Positions 9,204 through 17,596 of a stretch of DNA of 64,000 bases are shown here, piece by piece. The notes beneath the pieces were generated by a model that worked only from the letters and a program-made list of their open reading frames with translations, ran no database searches and was not told where the DNA came from. Origin of the DNA: Micromonospora sp. R77 (GTDB lineage Bacteria; Actinomycetota; Actinomycetes; Mycobacteriales; Micromonosporaceae). Every line of letters starts with the position of its first letter. The first letter of the stretch is position 1. The DNA lies in assembly GCF_022747945.1 (NCBI RefSeq), contig NZ_JALDST010000001.1:6076001-6140000 (forward strand), written 5' to 3'. The position numbers and the translations under genes were made by a program.

Positions 9204-10163
9204 GTGAGACGGAAAGTGCTGCTCGCGGCGCCACGCGGCTTCTGCGCGGGTGTGGACCGGGCCGTGAAGGCCGTGCACACGGCCCTGGCCGAGTACGGCC
9301 CGCCGGTCTACGTACGGCACGAGATCGTGCACAACACCCACGTCATCGCCGAGCTCGAGGCGGCCGGCGCGGTCTTCACCGACGACTTGGACACGGTGCC
9401 GCCGGGTTCGGTCCTGGTGTTCTCCGCCCACGGCGTGTCCCCGCAGGTGCGCCAGCACGCGCGTAGCCGCTCTTTGCGGGTTGTCGACGCGACCTGCCCG
9501 CTGGTGTCCAAGGTGCACGCGGAGGCCCGTCGGTACGCCCGCGACGATCATCAGATCGTCCTGATCGGTCACCACGACCACATCGAGGTCGCCGGCACCC
9601 GTGGTCACGCGCCCCGGCACACGCACGTCGTGGACCCTGATGACCCGGACGCGGTGGCGCGGCTGACCCTGGACGCGGACCGCCCGGTGGTGTGGCTGTC
9701 GCAGACCACCCTCGCCGTCGACGACGTCGACCGGGCCGTGAGCCGGCTGCGTGAACGCTTTCCGCACCTGACGCAGCCACCCACCGATGACATCTGCTAT
9801 GCCTCCACCAACCGGCAGGCCGCGATCGCCGCCATCGCCGCCCGGTGCGACCTCGTGCTGGTCGTCGGGTCGAGCACCTCGTCGAACTCGAAACGGCTGG
9901 TCACCGTGGCTCGGCGGGCCGGCGCCCGCGCCGCCTACCTCGTCGACGACGCCGACCAGGTGGATCCGCGGTGGCTGGTGGGAGTCGAGACCGTCGGAGT
10001 GACCAGTGGAGCCTCCGCACCGGAACGCGTCGTTCGTCAGGTGCTCGGCCGCTTGGCCGCGCGGGGCTGGGACGACGTCGAACAGGTGGTCGGTACGGCG
10101 GAGGACGTCGTCTTCGTCCCACCACCGCTGCACCGGGCCCGCCCGACTCCGGCGGAGGCCTAG
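9204..10163 (+). CDS. ispH: 4-hydroxy-3-methylbut-2-enyl diphosphate reductase
   Basis: LytB/IspH, last MEP step, which makes IPP and DMAPP from HMBPP with a [4Fe-4S] cluster. 319 residues. The three cluster cysteines lie in PRGFCAGVDRA, VDATCPLVSKVH and TDDICYAST; HNTHV and HDH motifs and SSTSSNSKRL (substrate diphosphate binding) are present. The GTG start at 9204 follows GAGGAGAGGG. Third gene of the ispG-dxs-ispH operon. dxr, ispD, ispE and ispF are absent, so the cluster reinforces only selected steps of the pathway. Confidence 0.95.
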   Translation: MRRKVLLAAPRGFCAGVDRAVKAVHTALAEYGPPVYVRHEIVHNTHVIAELEAAGAVFTDDLDTVPPGSVLVFSAHGVSPQVRQHARSRSLRVVDATCPLVSKVHAEARRYARDDHQIVLIGHHDHIEVAGTRGHAPRHTHVVDPDDPDAVARLTLDADRPVVWLSQTTLAVDDVDRAVSRLRERFPHLTQPPTDDICYASTNRQAAIAAIAARCDLVLVVGSSTSSNSKRLVTVARRAGARAAYLVDDADQVDPRWLVGVETVGVTSGASAPERVVRQVLGRLAARGWDDVEQVVGTAEDVVFVPPPLHRARPTPAEA

Positions 10164-10295
10164 CCTGTCGGCGGACCGCATCTGGTGAGAACGGGGGACG
10201 CCGCCCCGGGGTCGGCCGGATGACGACGCGCGGGGCCGCGGCCGGGGCCGAGGTGGACATGGGTGTGTAGGCGCACCGCCAACGAAGGGATGGGA

Positions 10296-10616
10296 ATGGC
10301 CTGGATCCTGCTCGTCGCCGCGATCGTCGCCGAAGTGGTCGGCACCACGGCCCTCAAGCTGAGCAGCGGCCTGACCCGGCTGATGCCGAGCGTGGTCGTC
10401 GCGGTCGCGTACCTGCTGTCGTTCGTGCTGCTCGCTTTCGCCGTCCGGCACCTGCAGGTCAGCGTCGCGTACGCGATCTGGTCGGGGGTGGGCACGGCGA
10501 CGATCACCGTCATTGGCTGGTACGCCTTCGGTGAGTCGCTCACCGTGGCCAAGGTGGCGGCCATGCTGCTGATCATCACCGGTGTGGTGATCCTCAACCT
10601 GGCGGGTGCAGAGTGA
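10296..10616 (+). CDS. SMR-family small multidrug/quaternary-ammonium transporter
   Basis: 106-residue four-helix inner-membrane protein of the EmrE/QacE/SugE type. The essential Glu is in helix 1 (VAEVVGTTALKLS) and the signature YAIWSGVGTATI precedes helix 3. The start is placed at ATG 10296 with AAGGGA 5 nt upstream; ATG 10290 is an alternative. It overlaps the next gene by 4 bp (GTGA). SMR proteins export cationic compounds by proton antiport. Location at the end of the MEP operon suggests export of the cluster product or resistance to it, which is inference. Confidence 0.85.
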   Translation: MAWILLVAAIVAEVVGTTALKLSSGLTRLMPSVVVAVAYLLSFVLLAFAVRHLQVSVAYAIWSGVGTATITVIGWYAFGESLTVAKVAAMLLIITGVVILNLAGAE

Positions 10617-11311
10617 GCGTGGGGCCGGTCGGGGCGACCGTGCGGCAGCGGATACTGACTGCGGCCCTCGTCCTGGCCGCCGGTGCGGGGGCGTTGGTGT
10701 TGCTCGCCCCGGCCGCGGCGGGCCCGCACCGCGTGACGGTGGTCCGTGACGGTCCGTCCGCGGCGCTCTACCGGGAGGTTACTGCGCAGGTTGCCGACGC
10801 GCCGACCTGGGTCGGTGCCGTCGGCGGCTTTCTGCCGGGTGTCGGGTTGCTGGTGCTTCTCGCGCTGGTGCTGTCGGTGTCCTGGACGCGCCGGCACGAC
10901 CGGTGGGTGTCCCGGGTCGGGGTGTTGGTCGCGCTGGCCGGTGCGGCGCTCGCTGACCTGGCGAGCGCGGCAGTGAAGGCGGTTGTCGTGGAGGAGCGAC
11001 CCTGCCGGGCGGTCCTGCACGTCAGCACGTGGCTGGCCTGTCCGCCGGCCGGGCACTGGTCGTTTCCCAGCGACCATGCGGCGATTGCCGGAGCACTGGC
11101 CACGAGTGTGGTGTTCCTGGTCCGTGATCTGGCGGCGGTGGCGGTGTTGATCGGGTTGGTCGTGGCGGCGGCGCGGGTGGTCGCCGGAGTCCACTATCCC
11201 CACGACGTCCTCGCTGGCCTGCTGTTGGGCGCCGCGGTCGCCGCAGCCTGCCAGGTGCTGGCGTCAGCCGGTCCGTCGACTCCCCGTGCCGGCCGCATCC
11301 GTGATAGCTGA
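10613..11311 (+). CDS. PAP2-superfamily integral membrane phosphatase
   Basis: 232 residues with several hydrophobic helices. The three PAP2 signature motifs are present: KAVVVEERP (K-x6-RP), FPSDHAAI (PSDH in place of the usual PSGH), and ARVVAGVHYPHD (R-x5-H-x3-D). The family includes undecaprenyl- and other isoprenyl-diphosphate phosphatases acting at the membrane. GTG start overlapping the SMR stop. As last gene of a MEP operon it could dephosphorylate a prenyl diphosphate or a phosphorylated product, or recycle carrier lipid. The substrate cannot be read from the sequence. Confidence 0.82.
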   Translation: MSVGPVGATVRQRILTAALVLAAGAGALVLLAPAAAGPHRVTVVRDGPSAALYREVTAQVADAPTWVGAVGGFLPGVGLLVLLALVLSVSWTRRHDRWVSRVGVLVALAGAALADLASAAVKAVVVEERPCRAVLHVSTWLACPPAGHWSFPSDHAAIAGALATSVVFLVRDLAAVAVLIGLVVAAARVVAGVHYPHDVLAGLLLGAAVAAACQVLASAGPSTPRAGRIRDS

Positions 11312-11378
11312 GGAAGGTCCGGGACCGCTGTGGGGGAGGCGCCAGAGTTCGGTCCGGCGTACGGCTGCGCAGGACCGC

Positions 11379-11645
11379 CTATCCCTGCGGACAGATGGTC
11401 GGCGGCCAGGTGTCGGCCTGGAGCACTCCCTGGTTGTAGGCGCGGGCGACGATCGAGGCCCGGTTCGACGCGTCGAGTGCGTCGCGCAGCGCCGCGACGT
11501 GGTAGTCGAGCGCGGTTCGGGACAGGTAGAGCGTCTCGCATATCTCCTTGGAGCTGTGCCCCAAGGCGAGTAGTTCGAGGACGCGACCGCGAACGGTTGA
11601 CCAGCGGTTGCGCTGCTGCGCGTCGTTCACCACGCGTACAGACAT
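11379..11645 (-). CDS. Stand-alone LuxR-type HTH protein (88 aa)
   Basis: Consists almost only of a GerE/LuxR helix-turn-helix: LELLALGHSSKEICETLYLS followed by RTALDYHVAALRDAL (residues ~22-57). No receiver or ligand domain. Such small proteins can act as cluster regulators or be modulated by partners. It converges with the MEP operon (68-bp gap) and lies downstream of the large LAL regulator on the same strand but 745 bp away, so it probably has its own promoter. Confidence 0.7.
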   Translation of the reverse strand: MSVRVVNDAQQRNRWSTVRGRVLELLALGHSSKEICETLYLSRTALDYHVAALRDALDASNRASIVARAYNQGVLQADTWPPTICPQG

Positions 11646-12390
11646 GTTCAGTCCACATCCTCTTTCGGCTCGCTGTCCGCCGAGCGGTGATGCGTCGAGC
11701 GGTCATGGGGGAGGGGCATGGGGTGCCTGATCGCCCTTCGTGTGATCCCGGGAGCCACCCGTGTCTGGTCTGGTTGACGTTGTCGAAAGCGGGGGCAAGC
11801 CGCAGGTGGTAGGGGGCGCCGCCGTGGGGTTGGGCCCGTCGACGGCTCGGGCTGATCACGTTGCGCCGGACGGTTGCGCGGGCGGACCGCTGAGCGGGAT
11901 GCGCTCGCGTCAGGTCGCGCGGGTGGCGGTCAGGTGACCTACCGCCGGGGCGCGGGAGAGTTTCGCCGAGCCGTCGCGCGTGGCGCCGGGGCGGCCTCTG
12001 CGCCGCTCAAGGGGTGTCATTTCGTGAGTGGTTGTCGCACCGATGTGGACATTCATATCTCCCCGCAGATACGAAGGTGGGCACAGCCAGCCGCAGTGGT
12101 CGTCATGCCTCGAAGGCACCGAGGAGTTGCCAGCACACGGATCCCGTCACCGCTGGTATTCATCGGTGAAAATCACGTTAACAGTAGGTGCTGCACCCCG
12201 TACCGAAATATTTACCACACAAGGATGGCGGCGGATGCGGATGACTGCAGGGCATGCAATTCCCACGAGTGGATGAGTCGACGAGAAATTACCGACGATC
12301 GTGTCCGACAGGACGACTGGCATGCCGAGGGGCACCCTGGTCGCCGAGCCGATGCTAAGAAAGCACACCCCGACTACGGCGGGACGGTGG
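11646..12390. other. Intergenic region of 745 bp
   Basis: Upstream of the small LuxR gene and downstream of the LAL gene. Short open frames exist on both strands but none shows a recognisable domain or a good ribosome site. An AT-richer patch at about 12150-12300 may hold a promoter. Nothing else identified. Confidence 0.5.
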
Positions 12391-15264
12391 TCACTGCCCG
12401 AGCGCATCCCGCAGCTGCGACCGCCCGGTGACGCCGAGCTTGCGGTAGACGCGGGTGAGGTGGATCTCGACGGTTCGCAAGGTCACGAAATGCGCCTCGG
12501 CGATCTCCCGGTTGGTGGCACCCGCGGCGGCCATCGAGGCGATCCGGCGCTCGCCCGGAGTGAGCAGTTGCTCGTCGGACTCCGGCACGGAACGCGGCCG
12601 TCCACCGGCGGCCAGCAACTCCGTCTGCGCGGTACGCACCAGCGCCGGCGCCCCGCACCGGACGGCCAGGGCGATCGCCTCACGCAGTGAGCCACGCGCC
12701 TCCGCGCGGCGGCCCACCTCACGCAGCCTGCGTCCGAGCGCCAAGCGGGCCTCGACGAGACCGAGCCGGCACTGCGCCGGAGTGAGCACGGTGACGGCCT
12801 GCTGCAACGCCGGCAGACCAGCTTCGCCCTCGGTCACCGTACCGAGCACCCGTAACGCCAGGCCGACGGATCCCGCGCCGCCCCACCGGCGAGCCAGTGC
12901 GACGTCCTCGGCCGCCAACCGTCGTGCCTCGACTTCCGCGCCAGTGGCGGCCATCGCGAGGGCGGCGTAGCTGCGCCACGGGCAGGCCGACGGATTGGTG
13001 TGCCGCCAGGCGCGCAGCCGCCGCTCGCACTCGCGCAGGTCCTCCAGCGCGGCCTCGATGCCCTGCTGCGCCAGGTGCAACCGGGCCCGCGCGATGAGCA
13101 GCGGATTGCTCGGCCACGTCGCCGGCAGTTCCCCGGCCAGCGCGTGGCGGTGCAACAGGTCGTTGGCCTCGCCGGTCTTGTCCTGATCCAGCAGCACTTC
13201 GAGCCATGTGGTGAGTGGTCGTGACAGCATTCGTCCCCACTGGGCCGGCTCGGTGAGCTCGAACACCTCACGCATGTCCGCCGCTGCCTCGGCCAGCGCG
13301 CCACGCCGGTGGTACACCGTGGCCCGTACGTGCAGGGCGGTGGCGTAGAACATGACCCAGCCGCGACTTCGCGCCACCCCGATCGCCTGCTCGCAGTACC
13401 GTTCGGCCAGGGTGAACTCCTCCGCCTGTATCAGCGCCCCGACGCTGAACAGGCGGATCAGGTCGCCGTCGTCCTGACGGGTCAGGCCGCCGGCCAGTGC
13501 CTGTCGGGCCAGCCGAACGGCCTCCTCCCGGCTGTCGCAGGACCACGTGGCGGCGACTGCGGCCAGCGCCGCCGTGGTCGAGTGGGTTTTCGGGTGGGTG
13601 GCGCCTTTGCGGGCGAACCGGTCCAGTCGGTCACGTGCCCAGGGCAGGGTCCGTTCGTCGACCATCGCGATCGCGACCATGTCGACCTCCAGGAGCGCGG
13701 CGAACTCCTCGTCCTTTTCCGCCACCTGCCCGACGACCTCCTCGAGTACTTTCAAGGCGTCGCCCGGCTGTCGGCCGATCATCAGGGCGTGGATCAGCAG
13801 GCGCGCCGCCCGGCCGCGATGACGCGGATCCTGCGCGGTCCGCAGCACCGTGCTCAGGCGGTCGATGGCCGACGTCGGATTGAGCATCAGTTCGAGACCA
13901 CCCAGGTCGAGCAGGAGCTGGGTCCGGTCGACGGAGGTCATCGCGACCGGCAGCAGCCGGCACAGGTAACGCGTGGCCAGCTCCGGAGCGCCGCGGACGA
14001 CGGCCACCCCAGACGCCTGCCGCAGCACCTCGACACCCCACGGCGGTAACTGGTCGGCGTGTAGAAGATGGGCCGCGACTTGGTCGACGGGGGCACCCTC
14101 GGCGTGCAGCAGCTCGGCGGTGCGTTCATGGCAGCGGCTGCGTTCGCCCGCCGACGCGCTCTGACGGACTGCGCTGCGCAGGATCGGCTGGGTGAAGGTC
14201 AGTGGGTTGCCGTCCTGCAAGATTGCGGCCTGTACCAGGCGGTCCACCACGGCTCTCGCCAGGCTTGGGTGGAGGTCGGTGACGGTGGCCACCAGCGGCA
14301 GGTCCGCTCGGGCGCCGAGGACCACCACCGCCAGCGCCACCTGCAGGGCGTGCGGTCCGGCAGCGGTCAATCGGCGCCGCACGGACCGGGCGACACTGGC
14401 CGGGCTGACGGTGCGGATCTCTTCCGCTGCGGCCTGCGTCGGCGGGACCCCTCGCGCCCGCAGATCCTGCAGGAGAGCCGTCAGTAACTGCGGGTTGCCG
14501 CACGTGGCGCGGTGGCAGGCCGCGGCGAATTCGGCATGTGTGTCGTCGCCGTACGTCGAGTGCACCAGGCGCCGGCTGCCGTCCGCGCTCAACGGTGTCA
14601 GCAGCACCGACGACGTGTCGCAGCCTGCTGCGGCGACGATTGCCTGCACGTCGGTGGCGCCCGTCTCGTTGTCGCGCACGGTCAGCACGACACCGATGGG
14701 CAGGCCGGTGATCCGCCGGACGAGGAACTCGAGCCACTGCCGTGACGGTTCGTCCAGCCAGTGCGCGTCGTCGATGACCAGCAGCAGCGCGGTCGTGGCG
14801 GCTAGGTTCACCGCGAGCCAGTACAGGCCGTGCATGAGGGCGAAGAGGCTGTCCGGTCGTTGCAGGTCGTGTGCCCCAGGGTTTGCCGTGAAGACGGGCA
14901 GGGCCAGGGCCGCCGCCCCGGTCGGTGCGAGGGGGGCGCCGATGTCACCGCTGATCAGGCGTTCAAACATTTGGCGTACGGCGCCGAAGGCGAACTCGTT
15001 CTCGCCCTCGGCGCAGTGCGCTGTGCAGACCAGCATGCCGTGGTGTGCAGCAGTGGCGGCAATCGCGTCGACCAGGGCGGTGCGTCCGGTGCCCGGCTCC
15101 CCGTGTAGTACGGCAACTCCGGGCTGACCGGCTTGCATGCCGGCGAGCATCCGGTGCAGAGAGCGGCTTGCTGCCTCGCGCTCGAGCAGCTGCTGGAAGT
15201 GCCCGAGCCGCTCACCGTGGTGTCCCGCGTTTGTCTGGGGTCCGAGCCGTGCCACCGAGCACAT
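12391..15264 (-). CDS. LAL-family LuxR transcriptional regulator (AAA ATPase + HTH)
   Basis: 957 residues. N-terminal ATPase: Walker A GEPGTGRTALVD near residue 55 (Arg in place of the usual Lys in GxGK) and Walker B LLLVIDDAHWLDE near 165. The middle is a long helical/TPR-like region rich in Ala and Leu. The C-terminal HTH (last ~60 residues) reads LTPGERRIASMAAAGATNRE then IAEAHFVTLRTVEIHLTRVYRKL. This is the usual architecture of large ATP-binding LuxR activators of antibiotic and terpenoid clusters. An alternative GTG start at 15255 has GAAGGA at better spacing. It sits between the Rieske pair (282 bp upstream, same strand) and the small LuxR gene; likely the cluster activator. Confidence 0.9.
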   Translation of the reverse strand: MCSVARLGPQTNAGHHGERLGHFQQLLEREAASRSLHRMLAGMQAGQPGVAVLHGEPGTGRTALVDAIAATAAHHGMLVCTAHCAEGENEFAFGAVRQMFERLISGDIGAPLAPTGAAALALPVFTANPGAHDLQRPDSLFALMHGLYWLAVNLAATTALLLVIDDAHWLDEPSRQWLEFLVRRITGLPIGVVLTVRDNETGATDVQAIVAAAGCDTSSVLLTPLSADGSRRLVHSTYGDDTHAEFAAACHRATCGNPQLLTALLQDLRARGVPPTQAAAEEIRTVSPASVARSVRRRLTAAGPHALQVALAVVVLGARADLPLVATVTDLHPSLARAVVDRLVQAAILQDGNPLTFTQPILRSAVRQSASAGERSRCHERTAELLHAEGAPVDQVAAHLLHADQLPPWGVEVLRQASGVAVVRGAPELATRYLCRLLPVAMTSVDRTQLLLDLGGLELMLNPTSAIDRLSTVLRTAQDPRHRGRAARLLIHALMIGRQPGDALKVLEEVVGQVAEKDEEFAALLEVDMVAIAMVDERTLPWARDRLDRFARKGATHPKTHSTTAALAAVAATWSCDSREEAVRLARQALAGGLTRQDDGDLIRLFSVGALIQAEEFTLAERYCEQAIGVARSRGWVMFYATALHVRATVYHRRGALAEAAADMREVFELTEPAQWGRMLSRPLTTWLEVLLDQDKTGEANDLLHRHALAGELPATWPSNPLLIARARLHLAQQGIEAALEDLRECERRLRAWRHTNPSACPWRSYAALAMAATGAEVEARRLAAEDVALARRWGGAGSVGLALRVLGTVTEGEAGLPALQQAVTVLTPAQCRLGLVEARLALGRRLREVGRRAEARGSLREAIALAVRCGAPALVRTAQTELLAAGGRPRSVPESDEQLLTPGERRIASMAAAGATNREIAEAHFVTLRTVEIHLTRVYRKLGVTGRSQLRDALGQ

Positions 15265-15546
15265 TCCTTCAATCAGAGTGGACGGTGAGTTGTCGACCGA
15301 GCCGCGCCGTCGACCGGGCCGAAGAACGCGTCAGCCCGTGCCGTCACAATGGCCAGAGCCCACTTTCTGTGATGCGGCCGCCACGCACTGAGGTCGACGT
15401 TACCGTTCTCGAATGCTGATTCCTAGACCGGCGAGGGTCGCGGAGGAGGGTCGGCGTCGGCGTCTCCCGTCGCCACATGCGGGAACGGCGGCGCGCCGGA
15501 TGATGGTCGGTGCGTGATACTCGACCGGCGGGATCTGCGCCGGTGG

Positions 15547-16584
15547 TCAGGTGTCGTCGAGCACCCGGTCCACCCAGGACTGGTAGTACTGCCGGAATAG
15601 CCGGACGCCGTCGGCGTAAGTGCCCGGTGGGTCGCCGGGCTGCATGGTGCGCAGAAGGGACGGGTCCCGCCTGGAGGCCGGGGTCATCCTGATGAGGTTG
15701 GTCAGGAAGCATGGCAGATCCGTCCAGATCCGTCCGGTCTTCTCGACGGTCATCGCGATGTGCCTGACTGTGTGCTCAGGCGCGACGGGCGTGGTGGCCA
15801 GGAGCAGCCGGTACTGCGCGACGCCGTCGGTGAAGACCGAGACGCGCTGGCCCGCCGGCCAGCCGTCGACCCTCAGAGTGATCTCGTGGGTGCCGCCACC
15901 CGTCAGTGCGGAGGTCAGGCGTGGCGCTGCGGTGTGACGCGACCATCGCAGTTCGGCGCCGAAGCAGGCGTCCGCTGGAATCGGCGGACCATGGTCGCTG
16001 GTGAGATCCGCTGGGGTGAGCATGCGCGACCCGAGCGGCCGTTCGACGCGTGCCCCGGGCAGTCCGGCCAGACAGCCGGGTCCGTAGGTGTTTTCCAGGA
16101 CGCGGCGGACCGAGGTCGTGGTGGTGTCGGCGCGGCGGAGGCGACGGTAGGGCGGGGCACTGTCTAGCGCTGGTAGTTCCGGGAGGGCGAACATTGGCTC
16201 AGGGCTGCCGTACCAGACCCAGATGTAGCCGTGCCGCTCGATTGTCGGGTAGGGCTGTCGGTTCGCCGCGGCGGGAATGCGGTCGGAGCCGGTGATCTGG
16301 ACGCATGCACCCGAGTCGTCGAAGCGCCAACCGTGGAACGGGCATTCCAGCAGACCGTCGACGATCCTGCCGTGGGCGAGGCTGGCGCCCATGTGCGGGC
16401 ACGCGCGTGGCAGTAGTACCGGGTGGCCGGCAGCGGCACGCCAGGCCACTAGTTTCCGTCCGAACAGGGTCAGCGGTACCGGGCGTCGCGTCAGGTCCCG
16501 CGACGGCAGGGCCACGTACCAGCTCGCTGCAAGGTCGAGTGCGACCCGTACGTCCGCGTCGGCGCGTGTGGGATGGCGTCTCAT
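15547..16584 (-). CDS. Rieske protein D: Rieske cluster intact, mononuclear iron motif lost
   Basis: 345 residues, clearly homologous over its full length to Rieske genes A-C. The [2Fe-2S] ligands are intact (CPHMGAS, then CPFHGW 16 residues on, with DDSGACVQITGSDR). The iron motif is destroyed: where paralogs have ENTYDPDHLVALHG this protein has ENTYGPGCLAGLPG, so Asp, His and His became Gly, Cys and Pro. The late Asp in RRDPSLLRTM remains. It therefore should carry electrons but not activate O2 by itself. ATG 16584 follows the stop of the upstream paralog by 4 bp, so translation is coupled. The open frame is undamaged and conserved elsewhere, which argues against a simple pseudogene. Proposed partner: the protein encoded at 16589-17596. 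Confidence 0.88.
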   Translation of the reverse strand: MRRHPTRADADVRVALDLAASWYVALPSRDLTRRPVPLTLFGRKLVAWRAAAGHPVLLPRACPHMGASLAHGRIVDGLLECPFHGWRFDDSGACVQITGSDRIPAAANRQPYPTIERHGYIWVWYGSPEPMFALPELPALDSAPPYRRLRRADTTTTSVRRVLENTYGPGCLAGLPGARVERPLGSRMLTPADLTSDHGPPIPADACFGAELRWSRHTAAPRLTSALTGGGTHEITLRVDGWPAGQRVSVFTDGVAQYRLLLATTPVAPEHTVRHIAMTVEKTGRIWTDLPCFLTNLIRMTPASRRDPSLLRTMQPGDPPGTYADGVRLFRQYYQSWVDRVLDDT

Positions 16585-16588
16585 CGCT

Positions 16589-17596
16589 TCATCCCGCTTC
16601 CGTCTCGGCCCGGGCGGCGTGCTCGGCCCAGCCGGCATGGAACTTGCGGAACCTGAGCACGCCGTGGTCGTACTTCACCGGGACAACGGCCCCGGACTCG
16701 CTGGCGTGCCGGTAGATGACGAGGTCCTCGCGGGTGCCCTGCCGGTGCTGGGCGCGGTATCCCAGGTAGGTCAGGACGTCCCGCAACGGGCGTCCGGTGC
16801 GGGCCACCAACGTCCAGCCCTGCATGATGGTCTGGTCGGCGGCCACCGGCGTGACGCCGAGGAGTTCCTTGGCCACCACTTTGCCGTCCAGCAGAAAGGT
16901 CAGCCGCTGCCCGGTCGGCCAGCTGTCCACCAGCACATCGGATCGTTCGGTGCGGAAGCCGAAGGCCCGGAATGGCTGAGGTATGTGTAGGCCGCGGGCG
17001 GTCAACTGGGCGCCGAACCAGGCCTCGCGAGGGATCGGTGGCCCGTTCTCGGCCGCGGCCTGCTGATCCGACAGCAGCGTCATGTCCATCGGTACCTGGG
17101 ACTTCACGCCGTGCAGGAACATGAAGTGGTAGAAGTCGAACGCGTTTTCCAGGATGCGGCGAGGCGGGGCCGGGGTGGTGTGGGAGAAGCGATAGGTCAG
17201 GTAGCCACTGCGGTCGCCGTCGAGCGCCGGTACCCGGGGTAGCTCGTACGCCGGTTCGCTGCCGCCGTACCAGGCCCAGACGTAGCCATAGCGCTCCACG
17301 ACCGGATAGCTGCGCAACCGCCGACGGGACAGTCCGTCCACGACGTCGTGCTCAGTGGGGCTGGCACCCCGTGGTACGCGGTGCCGCTGCATGATCAGGG
17401 CGCTGCCGTGGCTGTCACGCCAGGCGACCAGGCGCCGCCCGAACAGGTCCAGCGCCCGCGGCTTCGAGGCCAGCGCATCCGAGCGCAGAGCGATGTACCA
17501 GCCGGCCGCGAGACGGAGTCCAGTCTCCGTCGCGGTGCCCTCGTGCCGCGCTGCCGTCACGGCCGACCGCCGCTGTCCACGGCCGACGCCGGCCAC
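16589..17596 (-). CDS. Rieske-oxygenase paralog E: iron site intact, Rieske cluster lost
   Basis: 335 residues, homologous to the other four. The catalytic half is canonical: ENAFDFYHFMFLHG keeps D-x2-H-x4-H, and RQGTREDLVIYRH supplies the likely third ligand. The N-terminal Rieske half has lost all ligands. The CPHxGAS segment reads HRVPRGAS, and about 26 residues holding the second C-x2-H and the CVxIPGSDR loop are deleted, with the frame joining DVVDGL to SRRRLRSYPVVERYG. The reading frame is otherwise clean. It needs an external [2Fe-2S] donor, and the directly downstream, coupled gene encodes exactly that. GTG 17596 is used as start; a GTG at 17560 is also possible. Confidence 0.88.
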   Translation of the reverse strand: MAGVGRGQRRSAVTAARHEGTATETGLRLAAGWYIALRSDALASKPRALDLFGRRLVAWRDSHGSALIMQRHRVPRGASPTEHDVVDGLSRRRLRSYPVVERYGYVWAWYGGSEPAYELPRVPALDGDRSGYLTYRFSHTTPAPPRRILENAFDFYHFMFLHGVKSQVPMDMTLLSDQQAAAENGPPIPREAWFGAQLTARGLHIPQPFRAFGFRTERSDVLVDSWPTGQRLTFLLDGKVVAKELLGVTPVAADQTIMQGWTLVARTGRPLRDVLTYLGYRAQHRQGTREDLVIYRHASESGAVVPVKYDHGVLRFRKFHAGWAEHAARAETEAG

